Shown one piece after another: positions 43,814 to 52,192 of a stretch of 64,000 nucleotides of DNA (its first letter is position 1; each line of letters starts with the position of its first letter). Below the pieces are notes generated by a model. That model saw only the letters and a list, made by a program, of their open reading frames with translations, had not been told where the DNA came from and ran no database searches. Position numbers and translations under genes: made by a program. Source of the DNA: Qipengyuania sp. SS22 (lineage in GTDB: Bacteria > Pseudomonadota > Alphaproteobacteria > Sphingomonadales > Sphingomonadaceae); assembly GCF_025736935.1 (NCBI RefSeq), contig NZ_CP107048.1, forward strand, positions 1,687,501 to 1,751,500, given 5' to 3'.

Positions 43814-44311
43814 ATGGAACTCAACCCTGTCACATCCCTCGAATGGCTCGATTGGGATATCATCAGCCGGCTTGGCGTGGCTGCGATTCTCGGTCTGGTG
43901 CTGGGGCTTGATCGCGAATGGCGCGGCCATGCCGCTGGCATGCGAACGCATGGCCTGATCTGTGTCTCGGCAGCGGCCATGGTCGTGTCGATCATGGCCC
44001 TATACCATCAGCTCGACGGTCCGCGGATGGACCCCCTGCGACTGTTCGAGGCAGCCGGAGCATTCATCGGGATAATCGGGGCGGGCCTGATCGTCTTCAG
44101 CAAGGGCCAGCTCCACAATCTGACGACGGCGGCCCATCTATGGCTAGCGACCATGGTGGGCATCGCCTGCGGTGCTGCGCAATGGCCCCTGGTGGCGATT
44201 CTGACCGTTGTCAGCCTGATCATGATCACGGTCTTACGGGTTGCGGAGGACAAGTTCGGCAAGGAGGATCGCAACATCGCGCGCTCAATCGGAAGGTCGC
44301 CCGACGAATAG
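43814..44311 (+). CDS. MgtC/SapB-family membrane protein
   Basis: This 165-residue protein has five membrane helices with the MgtC signature L-G-L-V-L-G-L-D-R-E-W-R-G-H-A-A-G-M-R-T-H near residue 25-45, and A-A-G-A-F-I-G-I-I-G-A-G-L-I. It lacks the C-terminal ACT-like domain of full MgtC. Family members help growth at low magnesium or acid pH, partly by acting on the F-ATPase. It is single in the island. Confidence 0.9.
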   Translation: MELNPVTSLEWLDWDIISRLGVAAILGLVLGLDREWRGHAAGMRTHGLICVSAAAMVVSIMALYHQLDGPRMDPLRLFEAAGAFIGIIGAGLIVFSKGQLHNLTTAAHLWLATMVGIACGAAQWPLVAILTVVSLIMITVLRVAEDKFGKEDRNIARSIGRSPDE

Positions 44312-44400
44312 GCGTCCGCGTCGGAATCGCATGTCCGTCCGGGCATTCCGAACCGGTCGCCGCGCGCTGTTTCGCTCCCCCTGCACGGGCAGTCGACAGA

Positions 44401-45270
44401 TCACATCATCGGTTTGCCGCCGGTAACGGCGATTGTAGCCCCCGAGATATAGCTCGCTTCATCGCTCGCCAGCATGACGTAAGGCGGCGCGAGTTCGGCG
44501 GGCTGCGCGGGGCGGCCGAGCGGATAATCCTTCCCGAATTCCGCGACGTCCTCTTCCGGCATCGTCGAGGGGATAAGCGGTGTCCAAACCGGCCCGGGCG
44601 CGACGCAGTTCACCCGGATTTTCCGGTCTGCCAGTAGTTGCGCGAGGCCTGTCGTGTAATTCTGGATCGCACCCTTCGTGGTTGCGTAGGGCAGCAGCGT
44701 AGGATTGGGCTGGTCGGAATTGATCGATGCCGAATTGATGATCGAACTGCCCTCACCCATGTGGGGCAAAGCGGCTTTGGCGAGATAGAACATCGCGTGG
44801 ATATTGGTCGCGAAGGTCCGCTCCCACTCTTCGTCGGGAATGTCTTCCAATGTCTCGAAAGTCATCTGGTGGGCAGCGTTGTTCACCAGCACGTCGATCC
44901 CGCCGAAGGTGCGGACAGCCTGGTCGATTATCGCCCGGCAATGCGCCGCATCGCTGATATCGCCGCGCATCAAGGCGCATTTGCGCCCGGCTTTTTCGAC
45001 CCATTTCTTCGTTTCCTGCGCGTCGTGATCCTCGCACAGATAGGCTATCAGGACATCCGCGCCTTCCCGCGCGAAGGCGATTGCGACCGCGCGACCGATC
45101 CCGCTGTCACCGCCGGTAATGACAACCCTCTTTCCTCCGAGACGGCCGGAGCCCTCGTAGCTGTCTTCGCCGTGGTCGGGCTTGGGGTGCATTGCCTCGG
45201 TCGCGCCCGGGACACGCTGTTGTTGCTCAGGCAGGGGCGGCTCGATCTGGTTGGTGGTTTCTTGTCCCAT
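44401..45270 (-). CDS. SDR oxidoreductase (YhdF/GSP39-like)
   Basis: This 289-residue protein has an N-terminal Gln/Pro/Glu-rich extension (about 1-40), then a Rossmann fold with T-G-G-D-S-G-I-G-R-A-V near residue 53, N-N-A-A, Y-A-T-T-K and P-G-P-V-W-T-P. This extended form is typical of general stress SDRs such as Bacillus YhdF/GSP39. GGAG lies 6 bp before the ATG at 45270. It is the last gene of the SRPBCC-ADH-SDR-flavodoxin-SDR series. Substrate unknown. Confidence 0.88.
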   Translation of the reverse strand: MGQETTNQIEPPLPEQQQRVPGATEAMHPKPDHGEDSYEGSGRLGGKRVVITGGDSGIGRAVAIAFAREGADVLIAYLCEDHDAQETKKWVEKAGRKCALMRGDISDAAHCRAIIDQAVRTFGGIDVLVNNAAHQMTFETLEDIPDEEWERTFATNIHAMFYLAKAALPHMGEGSSIINSASINSDQPNPTLLPYATTKGAIQNYTTGLAQLLADRKIRVNCVAPGPVWTPLIPSTMPEEDVAEFGKDYPLGRPAQPAELAPPYVMLASDEASYISGATIAVTGGKPMM

Positions 45271-45313
45271 GATGATCTCCCAAGAAATTACGGAATGTGG
45301 GCGTGCCGGGCCG

Positions 45314-45931
45314 TCAGGTCTTCGTCCCGGGGTAGGTGTCGCCCCCGAGAAGTTTGGCGAGATGTGCGGCATTGATCGCGCACATCTGCGCGGTCTCGTT
45401 CACCGCGTCGGGGGTTTTGGCCAGCTCCTTGAAGTCGGTGCCGCCCATTGCCTCGCCGACCCAATAGCAGGCTGCGCCCGCCGGGATCGTCCAACCGGTG
45501 TCGTTGAGCGACTGGAACAGCTGAGCCGAGCTCCAGTGCGCGCCATCTTCATTGCCGACGATCGCGGCAATCGCCACCTTGCCGAAGCTCGGCATCCGGC
45601 CTTGGTCGTCGGTTTCGCTGGTGAAGGCATCCATGCGTTCGAGCACGCGTTTGGCGACCGACCCGATCTGGCCCATCCAGATCGGCCCGCCGAAGACCAG
45701 GATGTCCTGGTTCAGGATTTTCTCGCGGATACCTGGCCAGTCGTCACCCTCGCCCTCGTCCGACGTCACGCCCGGCGGGACATTGTAATCGGCGATGCGG
45801 ATGGTTTCGGCCAGTTCGACATCCTGCTCGGCCAGATGCTCTTTCAGCACGGCGATCATGGCGTCGGTGGAGCTTGCTTCGTCCGAAGATTTCTTGAGCG
45901 AGCAGTTCAGGGCAATGGCGGTGAGAGGCAT
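45314..45931 (-). CDS. Flavodoxin-family / NADPH-dependent FMN reductase-like protein
   Basis: This 205-residue protein has the flavodoxin-like start L-T-A-I-A-L-N-C-S-L-K and the FMN-binding loop G-G-P-I-W-M-G-Q-I-G-S near residue 80, then G-N-E-D-G-A-H near 125. Such enzymes reduce quinones or flavins with NAD(P)H. A GAGGAG site precedes the ATG at 45931. It lies in the middle of the dehydrogenase operon. Real substrate unknown. Confidence 0.85.
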   Translation of the reverse strand: MPLTAIALNCSLKKSSDEASSTDAMIAVLKEHLAEQDVELAETIRIADYNVPPGVTSDEGEGDDWPGIREKILNQDILVFGGPIWMGQIGSVAKRVLERMDAFTSETDDQGRMPSFGKVAIAAIVGNEDGAHWSSAQLFQSLNDTGWTIPAGAACYWVGEAMGGTDFKELAKTPDAVNETAQMCAINAAHLAKLLGGDTYPGTKT

Positions 45932-45974
45932 AGGTGTTCTCCTCGGTTGTTGCGATTGGCGAAAGCGTGGGGCC

Positions 45975-46769
45975 CTAGCGATCGTCAGGTTCGGCCATCC
46001 GGCGGTGCATCTGGGCAAGCACCGTGTCGGGAATCACGCCGGCGAACATATCCTGGATCTTGTTCATGAAGCCGCTGACCGTGTGCGCGTCGCCTTCGAG
46101 AAGGGCGTTGTAGCCCGCCTCGGCGACCATGGCGGGATCGTCCTTGCTGTCCGATTTGCCGACATCGGTGTTCTCGAGCCCGGCGCGGTCGAAGAACTGG
46201 GTATCCGTCGGCCCCGGCATCAGGCACGAGACGACCACGTCGGTATCCTTGAACTCGTTGCGCAGCCCGAAGCAGAAGTAATCGATGTAGCTCTTGGTGC
46301 TGTTGTAAACGAGCTGGAAAGCGCCGGGGATGTGCCCCGCGATCGAACCGGTCACCAGGATGCGGCCGGCATTCTTCGCCCGCATCTTCTGCCCGATATG
46401 GTGCAACAGCCAGGTCGTGCCGGTGACATTAGTGTGGATGACATGGGCGATGTCCTTCCACTCCTGATCGAGGAACGCTTCGCCCAGCCCGTGGCCAGCA
46501 TTGGCAAGCAGGACATCGGGCGTGCGGTCACCAAGCGCCGTCACGAGGGCCTCGAGGCCATCGCGGGTGGCGAGATCGGCTTCGACCGTCTCGACACCTG
46601 CGGCACCGCACTGCCGCGCGGCGGCTTCGGCCGCGCCAAGATCACGGTCGGCGGCGAGGATCAGGTCGCAGCCATCGCGGGCGGCCAGCTTCGTGAGCTC
46701 GAGCCCGATCCCGCTCGAAGCACCGGTGATCACGCACAGCCCGGACAGCTTGTCGATCTTCCCGGCCAT
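45975..46769 (-). CDS. SDR-family oxidoreductase
   Basis: This 264-residue protein is a classical SDR with T-G-A-S-S-G-I-G near residue 17, N-A-G-H, and Y-N-S-T-K as catalytic Tyr-Lys. A C-terminal region (about 190-264) has I-Q-D-M-F-A-G-V-I-P. It begins 2 bp after the alcohol dehydrogenase stop, so the two are coupled. An in-frame ATG at 46811 lies inside the upstream gene and is less likely. Substrate unknown. Confidence 0.87.
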   Translation of the reverse strand: MAGKIDKLSGLCVITGASSGIGLELTKLAARDGCDLILAADRDLGAAEAAARQCGAAGVETVEADLATRDGLEALVTALGDRTPDVLLANAGHGLGEAFLDQEWKDIAHVIHTNVTGTTWLLHHIGQKMRAKNAGRILVTGSIAGHIPGAFQLVYNSTKSYIDYFCFGLRNEFKDTDVVVSCLMPGPTDTQFFDRAGLENTDVGKSDSKDDPAMVAEAGYNALLEGDAHTVSGFMNKIQDMFAGVIPDTVLAQMHRRMAEPDDR

Positions 46770-46771
46770 GA

Positions 46772-47956
46772 TCAATTCTCCATCCCGGGCTTCAGAATGA
46801 CCTTGGTCCATTCATTCTGCTGCTCCTTGAAATTCTTGTAGCCTTCGGCCGCCTGTTCGAGCGGCAGTCGGTGGCTGATCAGGAACGTGGTATCGAGCGT
46901 GCCATCCTCGATCTTCTCGAGCAGTTTTTTGGTATATTTCTGAACATGGGTCTGGCCGCCGCGGACCTGCAGGCCCTTTTCCATCATCGCCCCGAGCGGC
47001 CACTTGTCGGTCATCCCGCCATAGACGCCGGGGATCGAGACCTTGCCGCCGAACCGGACCGCGAGAATCGCCTGTTTCAGCGCGCTCGCGCGGTCCGCCC
47101 CCATGCCGACCTTCTGCTTCACCACGTCGAACATGTTGTCGATGGCGAAGCCGTGCGATTCCATGCCGACCGCGTCGATCACCGCATCCACGCCGATCCC
47201 GCCGGACATTTCCATCAAGGCCTCGCGCACATCGGTCTCGCGGAAGTCGATGATCTCCGCGCCCAGCTGCTTCGCCAGTGCGAGACGGTTCGGATAGTGA
47301 TCGATCGCGATTACCTTGGATGCACCCATCACGATGGCCGACTGGATCGCGAACAATCCGACCGGGCCGCAGCCCCACACCGCAACGGTATCGTCGGGCT
47401 GGATGTCGGCATTTTCCGCCGCCATCCAGCCGGTCGGGAGGATGTCCGAGAGGAACAACACCTTGTCGTCCTCCAGATGGTCGGGAACGATGATCGGGCC
47501 GACATCGGAAAATGGCACGCGGGCGTATTCCGCCTGTCCGCCCGAGTAGCCACCGGTCAGGTGCGAATAGCCGAACAGCGCGGCCATCGGCTGGCCGTAA
47601 AGCGTCGCCGACATATCCTGCTTTTCAGCCGGGTTGGAATTGTCGCAGGCGGAATATTGCTGCTGCTTGCAGTGGAAACAGCCTCCGCAGCTGATCGTGA
47701 ACGGCACGACGACGCGCTGCCCTTTCTTCAGATCGCTCGCAGCCCCCGTCTCGACGACTTCGCCCATGAATTCATGGCCCAGCACATCGCCCGGCACCAC
47801 GCCGGGAATGACGCCATCGTAAAGGTGAAGGTCGGACCCGCAGATGGCGGTGCTGGTGATCTTGATGATCGCATCGCGGGGATTGATGATTTCCGGATCG
47901 CTGACCGTGTCCACGCGAACGTCGTTGGTTCCATGCCAGGTAAGTGCTCGCATCAT
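46772..47956 (-). CDS. Zinc-dependent alcohol dehydrogenase (formaldehyde dehydrogenase-like MDR)
   Basis: This 394-residue MDR enzyme has catalytic-zinc ligands in I-C-G-S-D-L-H-L-Y-D-G near residue 38 and G-H-E-F-M-G near 60. The structural-zinc loop is C-G-G-C-F-H-C-K-Q-Q-Q-Y-S-A-C near 90, and the NAD motif is W-G-C-G-P-V-G-L near 194. It resembles glutathione-independent formaldehyde dehydrogenases. Tandem ATGs (47956, 47953) overlap the SRPBCC stop. The substrate is probably a small aldehyde or alcohol. Confidence 0.9.
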   Translation of the reverse strand: MMRALTWHGTNDVRVDTVSDPEIINPRDAIIKITSTAICGSDLHLYDGVIPGVVPGDVLGHEFMGEVVETGAASDLKKGQRVVVPFTISCGGCFHCKQQQYSACDNSNPAEKQDMSATLYGQPMAALFGYSHLTGGYSGGQAEYARVPFSDVGPIIVPDHLEDDKVLFLSDILPTGWMAAENADIQPDDTVAVWGCGPVGLFAIQSAIVMGASKVIAIDHYPNRLALAKQLGAEIIDFRETDVREALMEMSGGIGVDAVIDAVGMESHGFAIDNMFDVVKQKVGMGADRASALKQAILAVRFGGKVSIPGVYGGMTDKWPLGAMMEKGLQVRGGQTHVQKYTKKLLEKIEDGTLDTTFLISHRLPLEQAAEGYKNFKEQQNEWTKVILKPGMEN

Positions 47957-48597
47957 CCGTTCTCCTGCTTGGCTGCACGGGTTTCGTCCCGCGTTCGCGC
48001 CGATGTCGCTATTTCCCCGGTTTCCATGAGCATCTTGAAACGCTTCAGATCGTGCCGGGCCTGGACCTGCGGCTCGCGCAGGAACAGCTTCGCCACCGCT
48101 CGGCCGAGCGCGCCTGCGGGCGGGTCGTAGGCCATCACAAGACTGACTCTGGTTCCACGCTCGCCCGGCGCATCTTCGAAGCGAACCTCGCCGCTTGCCT
48201 CGATCTCGGAATCCTCGACCGAGCGCCAGGCGATCAGCTCGTTCTGCTTCTTGCTGGCGATTTCGGTTTTCACCGCGACCGTCTGGCCTGCGGGGGCCTT
48301 GATCCGCCAGGTCGATGCTCCGTCTGCGCCGGCTTCGATCGCTTCCACATTCTCCATGAATTGCGGCAAGTTGGAGAAGTCCGACCAGAATGCGAACAGT
48401 TCGGCTCGCGGCTTGCGGATGGTTACCGATCGACCGGCCTGCGCGTTGTCGCCTTCAGGCTGGCGTTTGGCATGGTTCGCGGCATCGTCATATCCGCGAT
48501 TTTGGTGCCTATTGGATAGGAACGCTCCGAACGCGATCGCTCCGGCGGTAAGAACGACGCCGCCCAATCCGGCGCCGATTTTGGAATTTTGAGACAT
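47953..48597 (-). CDS. SRPBCC-family (polyketide cyclase/dehydrase-like) membrane protein
   Basis: This 214-residue protein has an N-terminal membrane helix (about residues 5-25), a polar linker and an SRPBCC/START-like domain (about 55-185). That domain shows F-A-F-W-S-D-F-S-N-L-P-Q-F-M and W-R-I-K-A-P-A-G. Such domains bind hydrophobic ligands. The ATG at 48597 follows CGGAG. A candidate EcfG promoter sits 26 bp before the start, so this is the head of a five-gene stress operon. Confidence 0.85.
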   Translation of the reverse strand: MSQNSKIGAGLGGVVLTAGAIAFGAFLSNRHQNRGYDDAANHAKRQPEGDNAQAGRSVTIRKPRAELFAFWSDFSNLPQFMENVEAIEAGADGASTWRIKAPAGQTVAVKTEIASKKQNELIAWRSVEDSEIEASGEVRFEDAPGERGTRVSLVMAYDPPAGALGRAVAKLFLREPQVQARHDLKRFKMLMETGEIATSARTRDETRAAKQENG

Positions 48598-48623
48598 AGG
48601 TTTTCTCCGCGACATGATGACGC

Positions 48624-48648
48624 AGCGAATTCCCGCTCAAACAGTTCC
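48624..48648 (-). promoter_or_regulatory. Candidate sigma-EcfG promoter of the SRPBCC-ADH operon
   Basis: GGAAC (48648-48644 on the minus strand), 16 bp, then CGCT (48627-48624), one base off CGTT. The start codon is 26 bp on, with a normal ribosome site between. Confidence 0.45.
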
Positions 48649-48746
48649 GGACATTTACGGCGAGACGTTGGTGGGTTGAGTTCAATTCTACCGAGGCACT
48701 CTTCAGCGGCGTTCAGGGCCGGATCTAGCTACTTAAAAGCGCAAGC

Positions 48747-49745
48747 TTAGCCCATCATCTTCTTGGCTTCAGCAAACGTCACCATACGCTGCTGTTCCTC
48801 ATCCCATAGAGCCAGACGGAACGCGCTGAGCGACTCCCATGCCGTGTAGCGGTTGAGATCGCGTAGAGCCGGATGCGCCTTCAGGACTTCGGGCAGGCGG
48901 TGGAACGGTATCGTGCTCGAAAGGTGGTGCACGTGGTGGATGCCGATATTGCCGGTGAACCAGCGCAGAACCGGCGGCAGATCTAAATGTGTGCTGCCCA
49001 TCAGGGCGGCTTCGGCGAAGGACCAGTCGGATTTGCTTTCCCAGTATGCTTGGGGGAACTGGTGCTGGATGTAGAACAGCCACACTCCCATGCTCGCGGC
49101 AAAGAGCAGAGTCGGCAGAAATACTGCCAGCGTCACTCCGAAGCCGACTAACCATATTGGCACGGCTAGGATTGCGAGAGTGGCAAGGTTCGTGCCCAGC
49201 GCGCTGATCCAGAACTTCCAGCCCTCCTTCATTAATCCCACTGGCAGACGGTGCCGCAGCAGAAAGAGGTAGGCGGGGCCGAAGCCAAGCAAGGTCAACG
49301 GGTGGCGGTATAGGCGATATCCGAGCCGCTGGGTCCTCGATCTCTCACAATACTCGCGCACCGTCAGCGTATCGACATCGCCAAAGCCGCGCTTGTCGAG
49401 ATTGCCAGTCATGGCGTGATGACGCGCGTGACTGAGGCTCCAGCAATCATAGGGCGTGAGGGTGAAGACGCCCAGCATCCGCCCGAACCAGTCATTACTC
49501 CGCCGCTCCCGCAGGAAGGATCCGTGGCCGCAATCGTGCTGGATAATGAAGAGCCGCAGTAGGAACAGTCCGGCGAGCGGAGTAAGCGCGAGAGCGAGCA
49601 GGTAACCCGCGTCCGCTGCTCCGATAATCGCGGCGAACAGTCCAAGAAAGGGGATCAGCGTGATGCCAAGCTCCCACAGGCTGCGCTCCGGTTTTGGATC
49701 GCGGAACACCTGAAGGTCGCGCATCAACTGACGAGGGTCGGGCAT
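48747..49745 (-). CDS. Fatty acid desaturase family protein
   Basis: This 332-residue protein has four to five membrane helices and three His boxes of a membrane di-iron desaturase: H-D-C-G-H near residue 77, H-A-R-H-H near 112 and H-H-V-H-H near 275. It introduces a double bond or hydroxyl into an acyl or carotenoid chain using O2, and may adjust membrane fluidity under stress. ATG 49745 is preferred; a GTG at 49795 would add 17 residues. No operon partners. Last clear gene before the right island border. Confidence 0.87.
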   Translation of the reverse strand: MPDPRQLMRDLQVFRDPKPERSLWELGITLIPFLGLFAAIIGAADAGYLLALALTPLAGLFLLRLFIIQHDCGHGSFLRERRSNDWFGRMLGVFTLTPYDCWSLSHARHHAMTGNLDKRGFGDVDTLTVREYCERSRTQRLGYRLYRHPLTLLGFGPAYLFLLRHRLPVGLMKEGWKFWISALGTNLATLAILAVPIWLVGFGVTLAVFLPTLLFAASMGVWLFYIQHQFPQAYWESKSDWSFAEAALMGSTHLDLPPVLRWFTGNIGIHHVHHLSSTIPFHRLPEVLKAHPALRDLNRYTAWESLSAFRLALWDEEQQRMVTFAEAKKMMG

Positions 49746-49795
49746 GGCGGGGCGGACGATTGCCGAGGCCGCCTCAGAACGGGAAACACTCACTC

Positions 49796-50162
49796 GCGAT
49801 CCGCTAATGTGGCATGGCGCGATTGTCACGCAGGATCGACTGTGCTCGGAAATGCGGGCGACTTTCCGTGTGTCCCGCGCCAGAGGCGGACTGTCCACTA
49901 ACGCCCAATTTCAGACCTGGAGCGACTCAGGTCGATGGGCAACAAAATCCTGATCCCCAGGCCTTATGGGGCAACAATTTCGAGCGAATGCAGGCCACAA
50001 GACGAAAAGCAGCCTAGGCTATAGTTGCTCTTGGTTGCCAAATTCGAAGCCCACGTCAGCAAACAGAAGCTATCCCAAAAATTGGGGGCACATTTGGGGG
50101 CACAGACCACGGAATGCCCCAAATTGCTGTGCAATCTCAGTAACTTAGGCTTTAAATTCAAT
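49796..50162. other. 367-bp non-coding right end of the island
   Basis: No credible gene. It holds recombinase-type repeats (50082-50125) just before the right att copy. An integrase gene is commonly found at this place in tRNA-borne islands and is missing. Confidence 0.55.
50082..50125. repeat. Recombinase arm-type repeats
   Basis: TTGGGGGCACA occurs at 50082-50092 and 50094-50104 (12-bp period), and an inverted relative TGCCCCAAATT is at 50115-50125. Repeats of this size close to an attachment site are typical arm sites of tyrosine integrases. Confidence 0.6.
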
Positions 50163-50180
50163 TCCCTCCGTCTCCGCCAC
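50163..50180 (+). repeat. att site (right): copy of tRNA-Ser 3' end
   Basis: The 18 bp are identical to 27306-27323, with four of the next six bases upstream also matching the tRNA T-arm. No other part of a tRNA is present, so this is a truncated copy as produced by site-specific integration. Confidence 0.85.
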
Positions 50181-50184
50181 TGGC

Positions 50185-50502
50185 TCCCGGGCCGGGCATC
50201 GCCGAGGAAATCGGTGTCGAAGTGACCTCGCAAAGCGGAGCGTCATTTCAACCATCGGGATCAGACTCGGCGGGAGACGCGGCCGAAATGCGGGTCACTA
50301 GCCGCGCAGGGAAGTTCGATGGCTTCGCCTGTGCCGTATCGGGGGCAACCGCTTGACCGCAGCGGCCTTGGCCATCTCGCGGATCGGCTGCCCGACGGCG
50401 ATCACCGGCGTCCACGAAATTGCCGCGGGTCAGCATGCGGTCGCCCGCTTCGAAGGTCTTGGCGAAGTCGCCGCGCGCGTCGTGTCTGGTGACACTGCCT
50501 AG
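50185..50502 (+). pseudogene. Possible remnant of a broken gene
   Basis: Two abutting plus-strand frames have GC-rich third positions and protein-like composition. The first ends at 50354-50356 (…F-A-C-A-V-S-G-A-T-A), and the second continues from about 50353 in the -1 frame (L-T-A-A-A-L-A-I-S-R-I-G-C) to a stop at 50500. A single frameshift would join them. No start is visible and no family is recognised, so the chance reading of a GC-rich spacer cannot be excluded. Confidence 0.3.
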
Positions 50503-50541
50503 CCCGCCCCTCATGCGCGAGGGGCAACACCAAATCGAACG

Positions 50542-50871
50542 CTAGCCGGTAAACCCGTCGGCGCGGTAGATTTCCTGGCCGCGGCGGAACACCACCAGCT
50601 TCTTGAGCGTCACCGGGTGGAAAAAGGCTTCGATCGACTGGCCTTCCTTGGTCCGGGCGTAGACTTCGTAACAATCGCCTTCGACCTGCATTTTCAGCAG
50701 CTTCCATTCCTCCAGCCAGACCTTCTTCTTCAGCTTGGAGATCTTCTGCCAGCCATCCTTGGGGCCGGCCTTGCAGGTGATGTCGCCATCGGCCTGCGCG
50801 GGGGCAGCGAGGCCGACAGCCGCGACGGCAGCGAAAAGGGTCGAAGCCTTGAGGATCCGGCGAAAACTCAT
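50542..50871 (-). CDS. Small exported PepSY-like protein
   Basis: This 109-residue protein has a signal peptide (cleavage near A-Q-A, residue ~27). A PepSY_2-type domain follows, with V-E-G-D-C-Y-E-V-Y-A-R-T-K-E-G and A-F-F-H-P-V-T-L-K-K-L. Its start overlaps the stop of the ferric-reductase-like gene by 4 bp. PepSY proteins and heme membrane proteins often act as pairs in iron reduction. Last gene of the iron operon. Confidence 0.82.
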   Translation of the reverse strand: MSFRRILKASTLFAAVAAVGLAAPAQADGDITCKAGPKDGWQKISKLKKKVWLEEWKLLKMQVEGDCYEVYARTKEGQSIEAFFHPVTLKKLVVFRRGQEIYRADGFTG

Positions 50872-51452
50872 GCGATACTCCTGGTAACGATTGTCCTGCG
50901 GCGCATGACCATGCGCAATGTCCATGCCACCACTAGCGGGGCGAGGTGAACGAGCGCTGGCCCCCATGCCCAATCGAGCAACAGCCAGTGGATCAGCGCC
51001 AAGATGAAAGCCGGATAGACGAGGCGCTGGAGTTGCTTCCAGCCCCGCCCGAGACGGCGCATCGCGGCATCGAAGCTGATCGCAGCAGGTACCAGCAACA
51101 GCGCGAAGGCCAGCCAGCCGGTCCAGATTCCGGGAAAGGCCAACTCGCCCACCATCGCCGACACCAGCTGCATGTCGAGTACGTAGAAAACGAGATGCAG
51201 CAGCGCGTAAAGGAATGCGGCTACGCCCAGATTGCGGCGGATCGCCAGCCAGCCGCGCAGGAAGCGGTTGGGGCCCAGCGCATCGGTCAGCGGACCGGGC
51301 AGCAGCGCGCAGATCATCAGCCGCACCGACATCTCGCCGCTGGGGTGGTAGATGTCCATCGCCAGCGTCTCGCCACTGACGAAACGCTGGATCATCAGCG
51401 CCGCCGGAATGGCAAGGACGAGCCACAGCAGCGCGCGGCGCCAGCCGATCAC
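50868..51452 (-). CDS. Ferric-reductase-like heme membrane protein
   Basis: This 194-residue protein has six membrane helices with His residues in A-L-L-H-L-V-F-Y and A-L-I-H-W-L-L for two b hemes. It shares the domain of the gene at 22999-23583 but is distant in sequence. Within this operon it is likely to reduce ferric iron or siderophore iron at the periplasmic side. It overlaps the dioxygenase gene by 4 bp and the PepSY gene by 4 bp. Confidence 0.83.
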   Translation of the reverse strand: MIGWRRALLWLVLAIPAALMIQRFVSGETLAMDIYHPSGEMSVRLMICALLPGPLTDALGPNRFLRGWLAIRRNLGVAAFLYALLHLVFYVLDMQLVSAMVGELAFPGIWTGWLAFALLLVPAAISFDAAMRRLGRGWKQLQRLVYPAFILALIHWLLLDWAWGPALVHLAPLVVAWTLRMVMRRRTIVTRSIA

Positions 51453-52132
51453 GGCTGCGCCCAGCGCCGCAGCAGATTGTGATAGATGTGGATCAAGCGG
51501 TTGATCTCGGCATCGTCCTGCGGACGGTCGGGCGTCAACGCGCGGATCGACTGGTCGAGATCGTAAAGCAGCGCACGCGCCGAGGTATCGGCCACTGCGC
51601 TCTGGATCCAGCTGATCGCGCAGATCCGCTGCCCGCGGGTGACAGGCGCGACCTGGTGCAGGCTGGATGAGGGGTAGAGAACCATGTCGCCTGCGGCGAG
51701 CTTGACCGCCTGTGCGCCGAACTGCTCTTCGACGATCAGCTCGCCGCCGTCGTAGCTGTCGGGATCGGACAGGAACAGCGTCGCCGAAAGATCGCTGCGG
51801 ATGGTCAGATCGGCTTCGGGCAAGCGCATCAGCGCGGCATCCGAATGCGTGCCGTAATGGCCGCCATCCTGGTAGAGATTGAACACCGGCGGCCAGATCT
51901 TCTCCGCCAGCGAAGCCGAGACGAATTCGGGATGCTGGCCCAGTCGGCGCAGGATCGCCGTGCCGAGTTCCTGCGCAAGCGCATCCTGCCGCGGCAATTG
52001 CAGGTTCTGCTTCACCGCGATCGACCGCGTCCCCGCGGTGCTGGCCCCATCCTGCCAGTCGGCATCGGCCAGCCGGTCGCGAAAGGCGCGCACCTCTTCA
52101 TCGTCCAGCAGGTTCTCGATGATGGTCAGCAT
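51449..52132 (-). CDS. PKHD-type Fe(II)/2-oxoglutarate dioxygenase (PiuC/YbiX-like)
   Basis: This 227-residue protein has the H-x-D…H iron site: Y-G-T-H-S-D-A-A-L near residue 97 and S-S-S-L-H-Q-V-A-P-V-T-R-G near 158, with the Arg that binds 2-oxoglutarate. PiuC-type proteins are encoded next to siderophore receptors and rise when iron is low. Their substrate remains unknown. It follows the receptor gene after 60 bp. Confidence 0.9.
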   Translation of the reverse strand: MLTIIENLLDDEEVRAFRDRLADADWQDGASTAGTRSIAVKQNLQLPRQDALAQELGTAILRRLGQHPEFVSASLAEKIWPPVFNLYQDGGHYGTHSDAALMRLPEADLTIRSDLSATLFLSDPDSYDGGELIVEEQFGAQAVKLAAGDMVLYPSSSLHQVAPVTRGQRICAISWIQSAVADTSARALLYDLDQSIRALTPDRPQDDAEINRLIHIYHNLLRRWAQP

Positions 52133-52192
52133 GGCGGACAGTCTTGTCGTAAAGGATGGCAGGGCGCGAGCCGAAGCCCGCGCCCCGCCGTA

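Larger units (their letters stand above)
27323..50180. mobile_element. Genomic island in tRNA-Ser, integrase lost
   Basis: These 22.9 kb lie between the tRNA-Ser 3' end and its exact 18-bp direct repeat. Content differs from the flanks: respiratory, stress and small unknown genes, more AT-rich gaps, several gaps over 300 bp. No integrase, transposase or conjugation gene is visible, so the element is now immobile or was mobilised in trans. Putative recombinase arm repeats remain at 50082-50125. It may also be composite. Comparison with a relative having an empty tRNA-Ser site would settle the borders. Confidence 0.72.

Noticed and set aside
50150..50180. Second tRNA-Ser gene
   Set aside because: Only the last ~24 bp of the tRNA are present; there is no anticodon arm or 5' acceptor strand.
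49964..50233. Minus-strand 89-codon frame across the right att site
   Set aside because: Overlaps the att repeat and arm sites, and shows no coding bias or homology.
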